DNA of 64,000 nt from Palsa-883 sp963826975 (GCA_963826975.1 CAWGZJ010000012.1:662707-726706); one strand, 5' to 3'; positions 49,025 through 57,796 are shown, counted from the stretch's first letter. Notes: a model not told the origin generated them from the letters alone. Numbers and translations: made by a program.

Positions 49025-49546
49025 ATGCCAAATGAGGTTGTCGACACCGCGCCATTCACCGCCGCGCCACGCCTGGAGCGGACGCGGTTCGCACCCGCCA
49101 ACCGCCGCGTCCTCAGTGGCCCGGGGCTGCGCGCCTTCGTCGCCATCGCCGATCTCTGGGGCCTGAACGAGATCGATCGCGTCATGATCCTCGGTCTGCC
49201 CGCGCATTCCACCTATTACGGCTGGGTCAAGGCAGCGCGACAGCAGCAGGACATCACGCTGCCGGTGGACACGCTGCTGCGGATCTCCGCCGTGCTTGGC
49301 ATCCACAAGGCGCTGCGGATCCTGTTCCATACCGAGCGCGAGGGTATCGACTGGCTGCGCGGCCCGCACACGGCCTTGGTGTTCGGCGGCAGGCCGCCGA
49401 TCGATCTGGTGACCAGCGGCACACAGGACGGGTTGCTAACGGTGCGGCGCTTCCTCGACGCCGCCCGTGGCGGTCTTTACATGCCGCCAAACGCGGCCGA
49501 CATCGACTTTAGACCGCTTACCGACGACGACATCGTCTTCGTATGA
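49025..49546 (+). CDS. Xre/MbcA/ParS-type antitoxin
   Basis: 173 residues from ATG 49025. A central helical region with the Xre-like DNA-binding part (LNEIDRVMILGLPAHSTYYG, LPVDTLLRISAVLGIHKALR) and the C-terminal MbcA/ParS toxin-binding part (GLLTVRRFLDAARGG). It precedes a RES-domain gene by 145 bp, the standard antitoxin-toxin order. It probably neutralises the toxin and represses its own promoter. Confidence 0.82.
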   Translation: MPNEVVDTAPFTAAPRLERTRFAPANRRVLSGPGLRAFVAIADLWGLNEIDRVMILGLPAHSTYYGWVKAARQQQDITLPVDTLLRISAVLGIHKALRILFHTEREGIDWLRGPHTALVFGGRPPIDLVTSGTQDGLLTVRRFLDAARGGLYMPPNAADIDFRPLTDDDIVFV

Positions 49547-49603
49547 CCGATCGGCGGAAGTCGGTCCGGCCGGCCGGATCGCGCCCTGCAAGCGACGATC
49601 TAC

Positions 49604-49663
49604 GTGCTGGATTGGCCACGTGTTGGATTGGCCACGTGTTGGATTGGCCCCGTGTTAGATTGC
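49604..49663 (+). repeat. 16-bp tandem repeats between antitoxin and toxin genes
   Basis: Units GTGCTGGATTGGCCAC, GTGTTGGATTGGCCAC and GTGTTGGATTGGCCCC run head to tail from 49604 to 49651, then a partial degenerate copy that reaches the toxin region. Confidence 0.88.
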
Positions 49664-49691
49664 CATGTATGGCGGTCGAGGGTCATTCCGC

Positions 49692-50375
49692 ATGACCGTT
49701 GACCTAGGCGATCGGTTCGATCAGGCGCCGAACCCCACCCACCGCCTGATCCCGTCGCGCTTTCCGCCGATCAACGCCTTCGAGACGGTGACGGACGCGG
49801 CCGACGCGCGCGCGGTCATGGAACTGGAAGGCTGGACCAACGATCGCCTGGTTGCCGAGCGCCTGCACCGCCTGGCGGAAGACGACTGGGTCTTCGGCCG
49901 CGCCAACGCGAGCGTCGTGATGGCGGCCTTCCTGCACACCGCGCCGGGCGGCCTGCGGTTCAACACCGGCGCGCTGGGCGCGTGGTATGCCGCCGCGTCA
50001 CTGACCACCGCTGCCGCCGAGGTCGCGCATCACCTGAAGCGCGAGGCGGTGGCGCGCGGCCTGACCGAGGCAAGGCGTGTCTTTCGCGCCTATTCGGCCC
50101 GGCTGGAGGGCAATTATCTGGATATTCGCGGCGAGGGTGCGGCGAGACCCGAGTGCTACGCGCCGGACACCTACATCTCGTCACAGCCGTTCGGCGAAGC
50201 GGTGCGGGCGGGCGGCGGCGTGGGGATACTGTACGACAGCCTGCGCCACGCCGGCGGCGTCAATGTGGTGGCGTACCGGCCGCGCAATGTGCTGAATGTA
50301 ACGCAGGCCGCGCACTACGAGGTGACCGCGCCGGTTTCCGGCCGGGTCATCGTTCGGTCCCTTGTTGCGAGCTGA
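49692..50375 (+). CDS. RES-domain NAD+-degrading toxin
   Basis: 227 residues from ATG 49692 (an ATG at 49665 would add nine). RES features: PTHRLIPSRFPPINAFE with the conserved Arg, RFNTGALGAWYAAASLTTAA then AEVAHHL with the conserved Tyr and Glu, and a late YISSQPFGEAVR with the Ser. RES toxins (MbcT, PP_2433-like) phosphorolyse or hydrolyse NAD+ and are held in check by an Xre/MbcA antitoxin, encoded just upstream. Confidence 0.85.
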   Translation: MTVDLGDRFDQAPNPTHRLIPSRFPPINAFETVTDAADARAVMELEGWTNDRLVAERLHRLAEDDWVFGRANASVVMAAFLHTAPGGLRFNTGALGAWYAAASLTTAAAEVAHHLKREAVARGLTEARRVFRAYSARLEGNYLDIRGEGAARPECYAPDTYISSQPFGEAVRAGGGVGILYDSLRHAGGVNVVAYRPRNVLNVTQAAHYEVTAPVSGRVIVRSLVAS

Positions 50376-50436
50376 CAGCTTGCGGGTGGACGTTCCGGCT
50401 TGCCGCCGGGGGGCAAGGCCCATCACGGCGCCACGA

Positions 50437-50545
50437 TCATGTGGGACCAACGGCCATCAAGGGTGACCGTTGGTACGAGTCTCTGCTGGGCACGCCGCCG
50501 CAAGCTGCTTCCCCTGGCAACCCGGCGGGCGATACCAGTCGGGTA
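50437..50545. repeat. family C repeat, copy 1
   Basis: GACCAACGGCCATC with an imperfect partner GGTGACCGTTGGTACGAGTC forms a hairpin at 50443-50480. The following CACGCCGCCGCAAGCTGCTT and CCTGGCAACCCGGCGGGCGATACC match, in inverted orientation, the copy at 60597-60691. Confidence 0.7.
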
Positions 50546-50613
50546 TCTCTACTGACTGCACGGTGTCAGCAGGCGCCCGCTATAAAGGCACCATTGTCAG
50601 AAGGATCCGACCG

Positions 50614-51057
50614 ATGGCCGAACTCGACATCGTGCTGACCGACACGCCCAACGCAACCGACGTCGCGGTGATCGACGGCGGGCTGGCCGACTTCAATGCC
50701 GAACATTCGGACTACCATGACAAGCGCGAGCTGGCGGTGCTGGCGCGCGACAAGGCAACCGGAAACACCATCGGCGGCATGTTGGGCCGGACCTCGCTGG
50801 GTCTGTTGTTCATAGATCTCGTCTACCTGCCACCCGTGCTGCGCGGCCAGGATATCGGCAGCCGGATGCTAGGGATGATGGAGCAGGAGGCGGCGCGACG
50901 CGGCTGCCGCTCGGCGACCGTGATGACCATCAGCTTCCAGGCCCCCGGCTTTTACGAGCGTCACGGCTGGCGCGAAGTCGGCCGTGTGCCGTGCGATCCA
51001 CCCGGAACGTTCCGCGTGTTCCTGTCGAAGATGCTATCAGGTGCGGATGGTGTGTAG
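50614..51057 (+). CDS. GNAT family N-acetyltransferase
   Basis: 147 residues from ATG 50614 (GAAGGAT ribosome site). GNAT signature for acetyl-CoA: VLRGQDIGSRMLGMMEQEA (R/Q-x-x-G-x-G/S), followed by TISFQAPGFYERHGWREVG. An N-terminal FNAEHSDYHDKRELAVLARD segment is typical of a widespread uncharacterised subgroup. Frame is open upstream through the family C repeat, but similarity starts here. Confidence 0.87.
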   Translation: MAELDIVLTDTPNATDVAVIDGGLADFNAEHSDYHDKRELAVLARDKATGNTIGGMLGRTSLGLLFIDLVYLPPVLRGQDIGSRMLGMMEQEAARRGCRSATVMTISFQAPGFYERHGWREVGRVPCDPPGTFRVFLSKMLSGADGV

Positions 51058-51328
51058 CTTCATGCCTAACCGCCCGGGCTTTCTACGGCCGAGACCGGCA
51101 ATGCTAGTCGACGGATCGACAGAATGCAGGCCATGATCCGTCTTATGGGTGGAACAGGAGGCAGGTGAGGTGTGAGTTGGCGTGTAGCGGGGCCTTACCC
51201 TGCACCTATCCTCTCTAAGCTAAGCAACAGCACGTCCAGCAGCTCGACCTACATACAACCATACAACCTGAATAGCCATTTGTAAGTTATTGTGCTATAA
51301 GATGCCATCGAGCAATCCGGAGATTGAG

Positions 51329-51856
51329 ATGGCATCATCCACCGTTAGGCCCCTGTCCACTAGCACGATCGAGTCCGTTCAGCACCTTCTTGACAATACC
51401 AAGGGCAAAAACGCTCCCATCAGCAGGGCTGCCAAAGACCTACTTACTTGGATAGCCGACGAGGGCAAAGATCACGAGGAGACCTTGGCCGAGGATATCG
51501 CCGAGGCTTTCTTTGGGGTTTATGACAAAGATTTTCGTTGGATCGACGTGCTTAGGACTCTGGAGAAAACGGGAATCGGTCGATTTCTCGTTGGTAGGCA
51601 TGGTCACAAGACTAGATTCGTCTGGCAAGGCGGATCGTCGCTTGAAGTTGCGTCTCTGGTTCTGAAGCGCCAATCGGACCGGCAACCAAATAGGTCCCCC
51701 GCCAAACCAACGGTTCTAGAGCGACACCCAACCGCACAGCCCGCGGCGGACACGCTCAAGGTAGGGCGCATTGAGGTGTTCCTACCGCCGGACGTCACCC
51801 CGGACGAGCTGAGCAGACTGATCGACTGGTTGGAGGCGAAGCGGAAGGGGCGCTGA
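51329..51856 (+). CDS. unknown protein, first gene of lower-GC block
   Basis: 175 residues from ATG 51329, chosen for the GGAG six bases upstream; ATG 51302 would add nine. No domain recognised. Hydrophilic, with RAAKDLLTWIADEG, DIAEAFFGVYDKDFRWIDVL and a basic linker, ending in a short two-helix segment LPPDVTPDELSRLIDWLEAK. GC content and codon use are lower than in the neighbours, suggesting transfer. Possibly functionally tied to the AAA gene downstream, but only by position. Confidence 0.6.
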   Translation: MASSTVRPLSTSTIESVQHLLDNTKGKNAPISRAAKDLLTWIADEGKDHEETLAEDIAEAFFGVYDKDFRWIDVLRTLEKTGIGRFLVGRHGHKTRFVWQGGSSLEVASLVLKRQSDRQPNRSPAKPTVLERHPTAQPAADTLKVGRIEVFLPPDVTPDELSRLIDWLEAKRKGR

Positions 51857-51939
51857 TCTCCCGGCCCGGCCATCTTTCCTATCAAATAAGTTTTATATGT
51901 CATATTGAATCCTGGCTGCAGCGAACCAAATTACCCAAG

Positions 51940-52350
51940 CCCTGGGAGCCAGCCGGCTTTCGCAGCACTTGGAATGGAGAGAGCGCCATGAATGTGTCGC
52001 GGCACTGTCAAGCCTGTATGCGACAACGTACCATCCCACCTGGGTAGCCGACTTGCTGCTAGATCACGGCAGCAGGATGCGCCACGACGGTGCGGAGGGC
52101 ATGTTCGCGGATATAATATATCATATAAGCTATAAAACCTTATTTACTTCCCGGCTAAAGTATGATTTACCCAAGTCCCGGGAGCCGGCCGGCTTTCGCA
52201 GCACCTGGACTGGAGAGAGCGCCATGAATGTGTCGCGGCATTGCCAAACCCGTATGCAGCAACGTGCCATCCCCTCCTGGATAGCAGACTTGCTGCTGGA
52301 CTTCGGCAGCAGAATGCGCCGCGACGGCGCGGAGGTAGTGTTCGCGGACC
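51940..52350 (+). repeat. tandem duplication of about 236 bp, two diverged copies
   Basis: The segment from GGAGCCAGCCGGCTTTCGCA (about 51947) through the start of a small gene is repeated from about 52183 with scattered differences. Each copy has AGAGAGCGCC then an ATG. Between them is AT-rich sequence (52115-52165). The upstream AT-rich flank is also partly repeated. Confidence 0.82.
51988..52110 (+). pseudogene. broken first copy of the DUF4258-like gene
   Basis: The frame starts MNVSRHCQACMRQRTIPPG and then stops at 52045. Compared with the intact copy (52224), one extra base near 52040 shifts the frame; in the other frame the match continues (VADLLLDHGSRMRHDGAEGM) until about 52110, after which the similarity ends. 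Confidence 0.75.
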
Positions 52351-52499
52351 GGGCAGCTCGGAGGCAGATCCGGCGCGCCGTCGGCGGTGCGCGCAACATG
52401 CGTACCATCGAGCCCTGGCTCGACGCTTATCTCGTTGTCGCTGACGACGGCGCGCTTATCACCGCGGCTCGGCGGACGCGCAGACTCCGCCGCGTATAG
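52224..52499 (+). CDS. DUF4258-like small protein
   Basis: 91 residues. Layout: SRHCQTRMQQRAIPSWIADL, DFGSRMRRDGAEVVFADRAA, then LDAYLVVADDGALITAARR. This order (His near the N-terminus, Arg-rich helix, then VVxDDGxxIT) matches DUF4258-type proteins, a small fold related to some RNA-cutting toxins; enzymatic activity is unproven. GAGAGAG upstream is the ribosome site. It lies 92 bp before the tandem-AAA ATPase gene. Confidence 0.65.
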   Translation: MNVSRHCQTRMQQRAIPSWIADLLLDFGSRMRRDGAEVVFADRAARRQIRRAVGGARNMRTIEPWLDAYLVVADDGALITAARRTRRLRRV

Positions 52500-52591
52500 C
52501 CGCAGGCCGTCTATCGCACCCGGGCCAGCCCTGTTCCGGGAGGCAACAAAATTTAGCCGAACCTCTCAGGCCATAACTGGAAACGACTGCC

Positions 52592-54679
52592 ATGCCCATC
52601 ACTTCCCGCCGGCACTCCAACGTATCATTACGGTTCTCGACTTTGAGCGATCCGCGCCGCGGTGAAGCGCGGCTCTTGCTTGACGCTCTCTGGTCGCTGC
52701 ACGGCGCGGTCCGGCGGCGCTCGCCTGATGCCGGCGCGCTGGTCCGCTGCGCGGTGTTGGCACAGACTCATCTCGGTCTGCCGGACAGCGCCTTGCCAGC
52801 CCTTGCCCGACAGGACGGCGACATGCCAGTGAGTGCGCCGGAGTGGACGCGGCTGGGTCGTGCGCTGGAGGCAGCGCGCAAACGCATCGGATCTCGTGCA
52901 GGCTACTTGGACCACTGGCTACCGCTGCTGGCGCGAATGGTGTGCCTTGATGCAACGGAAACGGCGGTCCTTGGTCTCGCCATCGGCTACAAACAGGACC
53001 GATATCTCGAGCGGTTGTGGGATGACCTATGCGACAACCACGGGCGACGGCCATGCCTATGCGACGATTCCGAGCTGTTCGCTCGACTGCTGGGTAAGCA
53101 GGAAGCGGCGGTGCGCCCCTGCCTCGCGCCGGACGGAAGGCTGCGCGCAAGCGGTCTGCTGGCCGCGGATGAGGACGGCGACCTGACCTTGCTGCCCCGT
53201 CTTTCCGGCCTTCTTGCCCGACGCGTGCCCGTGACTGGCGACATCGGGAGCCTCTTGCTCAGCCCACCTCGACAAGCCGAACTGCCCTGGGACGCGTTTC
53301 AGCACCTGGGCGAAGCGGCCGAGACTGCGGCACGCGTGCTCATGGCCGCGTTGACGAGGCGCGAGCCGGGTGTGTGCATCCTTCTCTACGGCCCCCCGGG
53401 CACCGGCAAAACTGCTTTTGCAGCGGCTCTCGCGGCCCGCGTGGGCGCGGCGCTCCATCCGGTAGGAGAAGCAGACAGCGCAGGCGAGGAGCCGTCACGT
53501 GGCGAGCGCCTGGCCGATCTGCGTCTGAGTCAACGATTACTGGGGGACGCCGACTCGGTGCTGCTGTTCGATGAGGCCGAGGATCTGTTTATGCTCGACC
53601 CGTTCGGGCGGAGCCAAGCACGCAGCCGCGTTTTCCTGCACCGTCTCCTGGAGCAAGGCCGCGCGCCTGTAATCTGGACCGCGAACGACATTGACGTTAT
53701 CGGCCCGGCCGCGGCGCGACGCATGATGCTCTGCATCGAGATGCGCCAGCCAAACGTCGCAGTGCGAGCCACATTGTGGCAGGACTTGGCGCGCTCCGAG
53801 GGAATCGTCCTTACGGATGCGGACGCGTCCGATCTCGCACGAGTGGTCCCAGCGGCTCCCGCCATCCTGCGTAATGCGCTGCGGGCGACCCGTCTCGCGG
53901 GTGGAGACTCCGGTATGGCCCGCAAGATTGCGACGGGCATCGCGCGCGCCGTCGAGGGCGGTCGCCTACCGACACCGATCCCAGCGGCCGAGGCCGACTA
54001 CGATCCTTCTCTGATCCAAGCCGACTGTGACTTGGCGGCACTTGCCCGTCAGCTCACACGTGCAGGCGCGCCGCCGGCTGTGTCGTTGTTGCTCTCCGGG
54101 CCACCTGGATCCGGCAAGAGCGCCTTTGCTCTGCACCTCGCGGCTGCAATGGGCCTGCCCGTGTCGCAAAAGCGTGCGTCAGACCTGCTCGGTGCCTACG
54201 TCGGTCAGAGCGAGCAACAGATTGCTGCGGCTTTCGCCGAGGCGCGCGATACAAACGCTTTCCTCATCTTCGACGAGGCGGACAGCCTTCTGGGTGATCG
54301 CCGTGGCGCCCAGCGCAGTTGGGAAGTCAGTCAGGTGAACGAGATGCTGACCTGGATGGAGCACCATCCCCTCCCGTTCGCATGCACTAGCAATCTGGCC
54401 GATCGACTGGACCCCGCTTGCCTGCGGCGGTTCTTGATCAAGGCGCGGTTCGACTATCTCAGCCCAGCCCAGGCCGGCGTCGCCTTCACGCGGTTCTTCG
54501 GGATGCCTGCTCCGGCCCGGCTCGCAAAGATTGAGCAGTTGACGCCCGCCGACTTCGCGCTCGCCCGCCGGCGGGCAACACTGGTAGATGGCACGCTCAA
54601 CCCTGAAACGATGATTGCCCTGCTGGCGGCTGAGAGCGCCGGGCGCGAGGGCGGACGTCGCATCGGTTTCACAGCGTGA
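52592..54679 (+). CDS. tandem-AAA ATPase (two AAA modules), unknown function
   Basis: 695 residues. Residues 1-240 are an unassigned N-terminal region. AAA-1: Walker A GPPGTGKT at 267-274, Walker B VLLFDEAED at 323-331, sensor-like IWTANDIDVI. AAA-2: Walker A GPPGSGKS at 503-510, pore-loop-like LLGAYVGQSE at 532-541, Walker B FLIFDEADSLL at 557-567, sensor CTSNLADRLD at 598-607 and Arg-finger-like LRRF at 611-614. AAA-2 looks like a Cdc48/FtsH-type module and should form a ring. AAA-1 has no obvious Arg finger. Partner genes seem to be 52224 and 54727. Confidence 0.85.
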   Translation: MPITSRRHSNVSLRFSTLSDPRRGEARLLLDALWSLHGAVRRRSPDAGALVRCAVLAQTHLGLPDSALPALARQDGDMPVSAPEWTRLGRALEAARKRIGSRAGYLDHWLPLLARMVCLDATETAVLGLAIGYKQDRYLERLWDDLCDNHGRRPCLCDDSELFARLLGKQEAAVRPCLAPDGRLRASGLLAADEDGDLTLLPRLSGLLARRVPVTGDIGSLLLSPPRQAELPWDAFQHLGEAAETAARVLMAALTRREPGVCILLYGPPGTGKTAFAAALAARVGAALHPVGEADSAGEEPSRGERLADLRLSQRLLGDADSVLLFDEAEDLFMLDPFGRSQARSRVFLHRLLEQGRAPVIWTANDIDVIGPAAARRMMLCIEMRQPNVAVRATLWQDLARSEGIVLTDADASDLARVVPAAPAILRNALRATRLAGGDSGMARKIATGIARAVEGGRLPTPIPAAEADYDPSLIQADCDLAALARQLTRAGAPPAVSLLLSGPPGSGKSAFALHLAAAMGLPVSQKRASDLLGAYVGQSEQQIAAAFAEARDTNAFLIFDEADSLLGDRRGAQRSWEVSQVNEMLTWMEHHPLPFACTSNLADRLDPACLRRFLIKARFDYLSPAQAGVAFTRFFGMPAPARLAKIEQLTPADFALARRRATLVDGTLNPETMIALLAAESAGREGGRRIGFTA

Positions 54680-54726
54680 AAGAAAGCCCTCCAACATGAT
54701 GGTTGTCAGTCAGCCGGAGTTGAGAC

Positions 54727-55227
54727 ATGAATATCGCTGATATCACGACGGCATCAAAGGATATCATCGCGATGCTCGGCGAGTATCACAACGCGCCACG
54801 CCGGGAGATGCATCTTGACCCGATGCTTTATGCGCTGCTCAAGGGCAGGTTCACGCATATAGCCCGACAGCACCACGTTCGCATTTATGGATCTCCTCGG
54901 CCGAAGCGGATCGACTTTCGATATGGCGGAAGCAACCCGGTGGTTATCGAGTTTGCCGTGCGTCCCCCCAATGGGGGAGGTCAATTATATGGGACACAGA
55001 ACGTATCCGAGTTGCGAAAATTATGCAGAGTCTCTTCGACGCAAGCCAGACATAGGGTGCTTCTACTTATTGATCTCTGCCCTTCCGAGCTTGCGAAGGA
55101 TAATCTTCGGGCTACATATACCAGAACCCACGCCGGGCCGGGCAAATTCACCCGCAACGACGTTCGAGTTGTCTATGTCCATGATAGCCTTAGCTACGAT
55201 TTTGTATGGTCACCCTTCCAATCCTAG
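54727..55227 (+). CDS. unknown protein, possible nuclease-like fold
   Basis: 166 residues from ATG 54727, 47 bp after the AAA gene. KRIDFRYGGSNPVVIEFAVR followed by a helix and HRVLLLIDLC looks like the Asp, Glu and strand order of PD-(D/E)xK nuclease-like folds, but the expected Lys after Glu is Ala, so activity is doubtful. It contains several rare-looking codons and ATA/TAT-rich stretches; GC is lower than average. Assignment is inference. Confidence 0.6.
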   Translation: MNIADITTASKDIIAMLGEYHNAPRREMHLDPMLYALLKGRFTHIARQHHVRIYGSPRPKRIDFRYGGSNPVVIEFAVRPPNGGGQLYGTQNVSELRKLCRVSSTQARHRVLLLIDLCPSELAKDNLRATYTRTHAGPGKFTRNDVRVVYVHDSLSYDFVWSPFQS

Positions 55228-55336
55228 GCATCGCGCTCAGATGGTTTAACGGGCGCTAGCGCAGCGCCCGATTCGCCCGGACATCGGCACCGCCGTGAGG
55301 GGCCAGCCTTAAAGCCGAGCCACCCGGAACCTTCCC

Positions 55337-56191
55337 TCACCCATTCACCGCGCGCATAACCGTCACCCACTGGTCCAGCGCCGGCAGAATGGTATCCTCC
55401 TTCTCCGACATCAAACTCACCGACACGCGCTCCACGCCCAGGTCCTCATACCGCCTGATCAGGTCAACATCCGGCGCCTGACCGCCGATCGAGATCCCCA
55501 GGCTGGCCGGATCGCGCCCGGCCTCGGCCGCCATCTGGCGAAAGCGCGGGATCAGGTCGGCCAGCGGCGTCGTGGCCGCGGGTGTCACCTGTGGCATCCA
55601 GCCGTCACCGTAACGGATGGCGCGGCGCGCGCTGTAGGGGAACGCGCCGCCCACGACGATCGGCGGATGCGGCTTCTGCACCGGCTTCGGCCAGGCCATC
55701 ATCGGGTCGAAATTCACGAACTCCCCGTGGTACTCCGGCTTTGCTTGCGTCCAGATCGCCTTCATCGCCTCGACGTTTTCGCGCGCCAGTTTGTGGCGGG
55801 TGGCGAATGCGGTGCCGTGGTTCTCCATCTCGTCCTGGTTCCAGCCGTTGCCGACGCCGAACACGAAACGTCCGCCCGACACCTGGTCGATCGAGGCCAC
55901 CAGCTTCGCGGTCTGGATCGGGTCGCGCTGTGCGATCAGGCAGACGCCGGTGCCGATCTTCAGCGTCTTGGTCGCCATCGCCGCCGCGGTCAGCGTCACG
56001 AACGGGTCCATCACGTCGTAGTATCGTTTCGGCAGTTCACCGCCGAGGGCGAACGGCGTTTTGCGCGACAGCGGGATGTGCGAATGCTCCGGCGCCCAGA
56101 GGATGTCGAAGCCACGGTCTTCCAGCGCACGGGCCAGCGCGGCGGGGGTCATCGAGTAGTCGGTGAAGAACATGGACGCGCCGAATTTCAT
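55337..56191 (-). CDS. LLM-class F420-dependent oxidoreductase (paralog of 13913)
   Basis: 284 residues from ATG 56191. Nearly the same as the gene at 13913-14761 over the N-terminal 200 residues (FFTDYSM, WAPEHSHIPL, RDPIQTAKLVASIDQVSGGR), with more change in the C-terminal third (ISIGGQAPDVDLIRRY). It uses F420 or FMN. A family B palindrome lies just upstream, separating it from another LLM-type gene on the same strand. Confidence 0.88.
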   Translation of the reverse strand: MKFGASMFFTDYSMTPAALARALEDRGFDILWAPEHSHIPLSRKTPFALGGELPKRYYDVMDPFVTLTAAAMATKTLKIGTGVCLIAQRDPIQTAKLVASIDQVSGGRFVFGVGNGWNQDEMENHGTAFATRHKLARENVEAMKAIWTQAKPEYHGEFVNFDPMMAWPKPVQKPHPPIVVGGAFPYSARRAIRYGDGWMPQVTPAATTPLADLIPRFRQMAAEAGRDPASLGISIGGQAPDVDLIRRYEDLGVERVSVSLMSEKEDTILPALDQWVTVMRAVNG

Positions 56192-56217
56192 GTTTGTCTC
56201 CTGTGTTGCCGCAATAC

Positions 56218-56340
56218 TTCTCTCCCCCTCCCCTTGAGGGAGGGGGTTGGGGGGAGGGGTTGGCGCCAGGGTCGCACCGAACATTCGGACCGCACTAACC
56301 CCTCCCCCCGGCCCCCTCCCTCAAGGGGAGGGGGAGAGAA
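56218..56340. repeat. family B palindromic element, copy 3
   Basis: Inverted arms at about 56218-56261 and 56297-56340 (TTCTCTCCCCCTCCCCTTGA on the left) around a centre that differs from the other copies (CACCGAACATTCGGACC). Intergenic, between two genes on the minus strand. Confidence 0.9.
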
Positions 56341-56342
56341 TT

Positions 56343-57674
56343 TTACGAATCCGGGAAGAACTGGTTCGCGGGACGCGGCAATCCAAGATTCTCCCGCAGC
56401 GTCTTGCCTTCGTACTCACGCCGGTAGATGCCCCGCCGCTGCAGTTCCGGCACCACGCGGTCGACGAAATCGTCCAGGCCCGCCGGCAGGAAGGGGAACA
56501 TCACATTGAACCCGTCGCTGCCTTCCTCGACCAGCCATTGCTCCATCGTATCGGCGATCGTCGCCGGCGTGCCCACGATTGCCATGCCACCGTAGCCGCC
56601 GAGCCGCTGCGCAAGCTGGCGCACCGTCAGGTCCTCCCGCTGGGCCAGCAGGATCGCCCGCTCGCGCCCGCTCTTGCTCTGATTGGTTTCCGGGATGTCC
56701 GGCAATGGTGCGTCCGGATCGAACCGCCGCGCATCGGTGCCGAGCGCGATCGACAACGACGCGATCGCGCTGTCGTAATGCACCAGGCTGTCCAGATGCG
56801 CGCGCTTGCGCCGCGCTTCGTCCACCGTGTCACCGACCACCACCAGCGCGCCGGGCAGAATCTTCAGGTGCTCCCGTGGGCGGCCGTACTTTTCCATGCG
56901 CGACTTCACATCGGCATAGAAACGCTTGGCATCCGCCAAGGCGCCGCCCGCGGCGAAGATCATCTCCGCGGTTTCCGCGGCAAGCTGACGGCCGGAGTCC
57001 GACGCACCGGCCTGCACGATCACCGGCCACCCCTGGACCGGCCGCGCAACATTCAGCGGGCCGCGCACCGACAGGAATTCGCCTTTGTGGTTCAGCGTGT
57101 GCAGACGATCGGGATTGAAAAAGATCCCCGTCTCCACGTCGCGAACGAACGCATCGTCGGCCCAACTGTCCCACAACCCGGTGACCACATCGATGAACTC
57201 ACGCGCGCGGCGATAGCGCTCGCCATGCTCCATCTGGTCGTCGAGGCCGAAGTTCAGCGCGGCGTCAGGGTTGGACGTGGTGACAACGTTCCATCCCGCG
57301 CGCCCGCCGCTAAGATGATCGAGCGAGGCGAACCGGCGCGCGACATGATACGGCTGGTCGAATGTGGTCGAGCCGGTGGCGATCAGCCCGAGGCGCTCGG
57401 TCACCACCGCGAGCGCCGGCAGCAGGGTGGGCGGATCGAAGCTGGTCACCGTGGCGCTGCGCATCAGCGCGTCCATCGGCATGTTCAGCAGCGCGAGATG
57501 GTCGGCCATGAAGAAGGCGTCGAACTTGCCGCGCTCCAGCGTCTGCGCGAATCGCTTCAGGTGCTGGAAGTTGAAGTTGGCGTCTGGCAATCCTCCCGGA
57601 TAGCGCCAGGCGGCGGTGTGGATGCTGACCGGACGCATGAAGGCGCCCAGGCGAATCTGTCGTGTGTCAGCCAT
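56343..57674 (-). CDS. LLM-class flavin monooxygenase (NtaA/SnaA/DszA type)
   Basis: 443 residues, the length of FMNH2-dependent NtaA/DszA-type enzymes. RQIRLGAFMRPVSIHTAAWR near the start, FDPPTLLPALAVVTERLGLI, GGRAGWNVVTTSNPDAALNFG (flavin-binding), and QGWPVIVQAGASDSGRQLAA are characteristic. Such enzymes oxidise nitrilotriacetate, sulfones or similar with FMNH2 made by a partner reductase. No reductase gene is adjacent. Confidence 0.87.
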   Translation of the reverse strand: MADTRQIRLGAFMRPVSIHTAAWRYPGGLPDANFNFQHLKRFAQTLERGKFDAFFMADHLALLNMPMDALMRSATVTSFDPPTLLPALAVVTERLGLIATGSTTFDQPYHVARRFASLDHLSGGRAGWNVVTTSNPDAALNFGLDDQMEHGERYRRAREFIDVVTGLWDSWADDAFVRDVETGIFFNPDRLHTLNHKGEFLSVRGPLNVARPVQGWPVIVQAGASDSGRQLAAETAEMIFAAGGALADAKRFYADVKSRMEKYGRPREHLKILPGALVVVGDTVDEARRKRAHLDSLVHYDSAIASLSIALGTDARRFDPDAPLPDIPETNQSKSGRERAILLAQREDLTVRQLAQRLGGYGGMAIVGTPATIADTMEQWLVEEGSDGFNVMFPFLPAGLDDFVDRVVPELQRRGIYRREYEGKTLRENLGLPRPANQFFPDS

Positions 57675-57796
57675 GTTTTACCTTTCGTCCGGAACCGTGC
57701 GCCGTTTGGACCAATCGTGCTGGCTGTTGGGGCCGCATCAACGCGAATGAACGTCACGTTCGGACGCACCGCGGCAACACCAGGCGTTGCCAACGA

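Noticed and set aside
49025..55227. Prophage or integrative element
   Set aside because: No integrase, transposase, phage structural or replication gene is seen; only composition and cargo-like genes suggest mobility.
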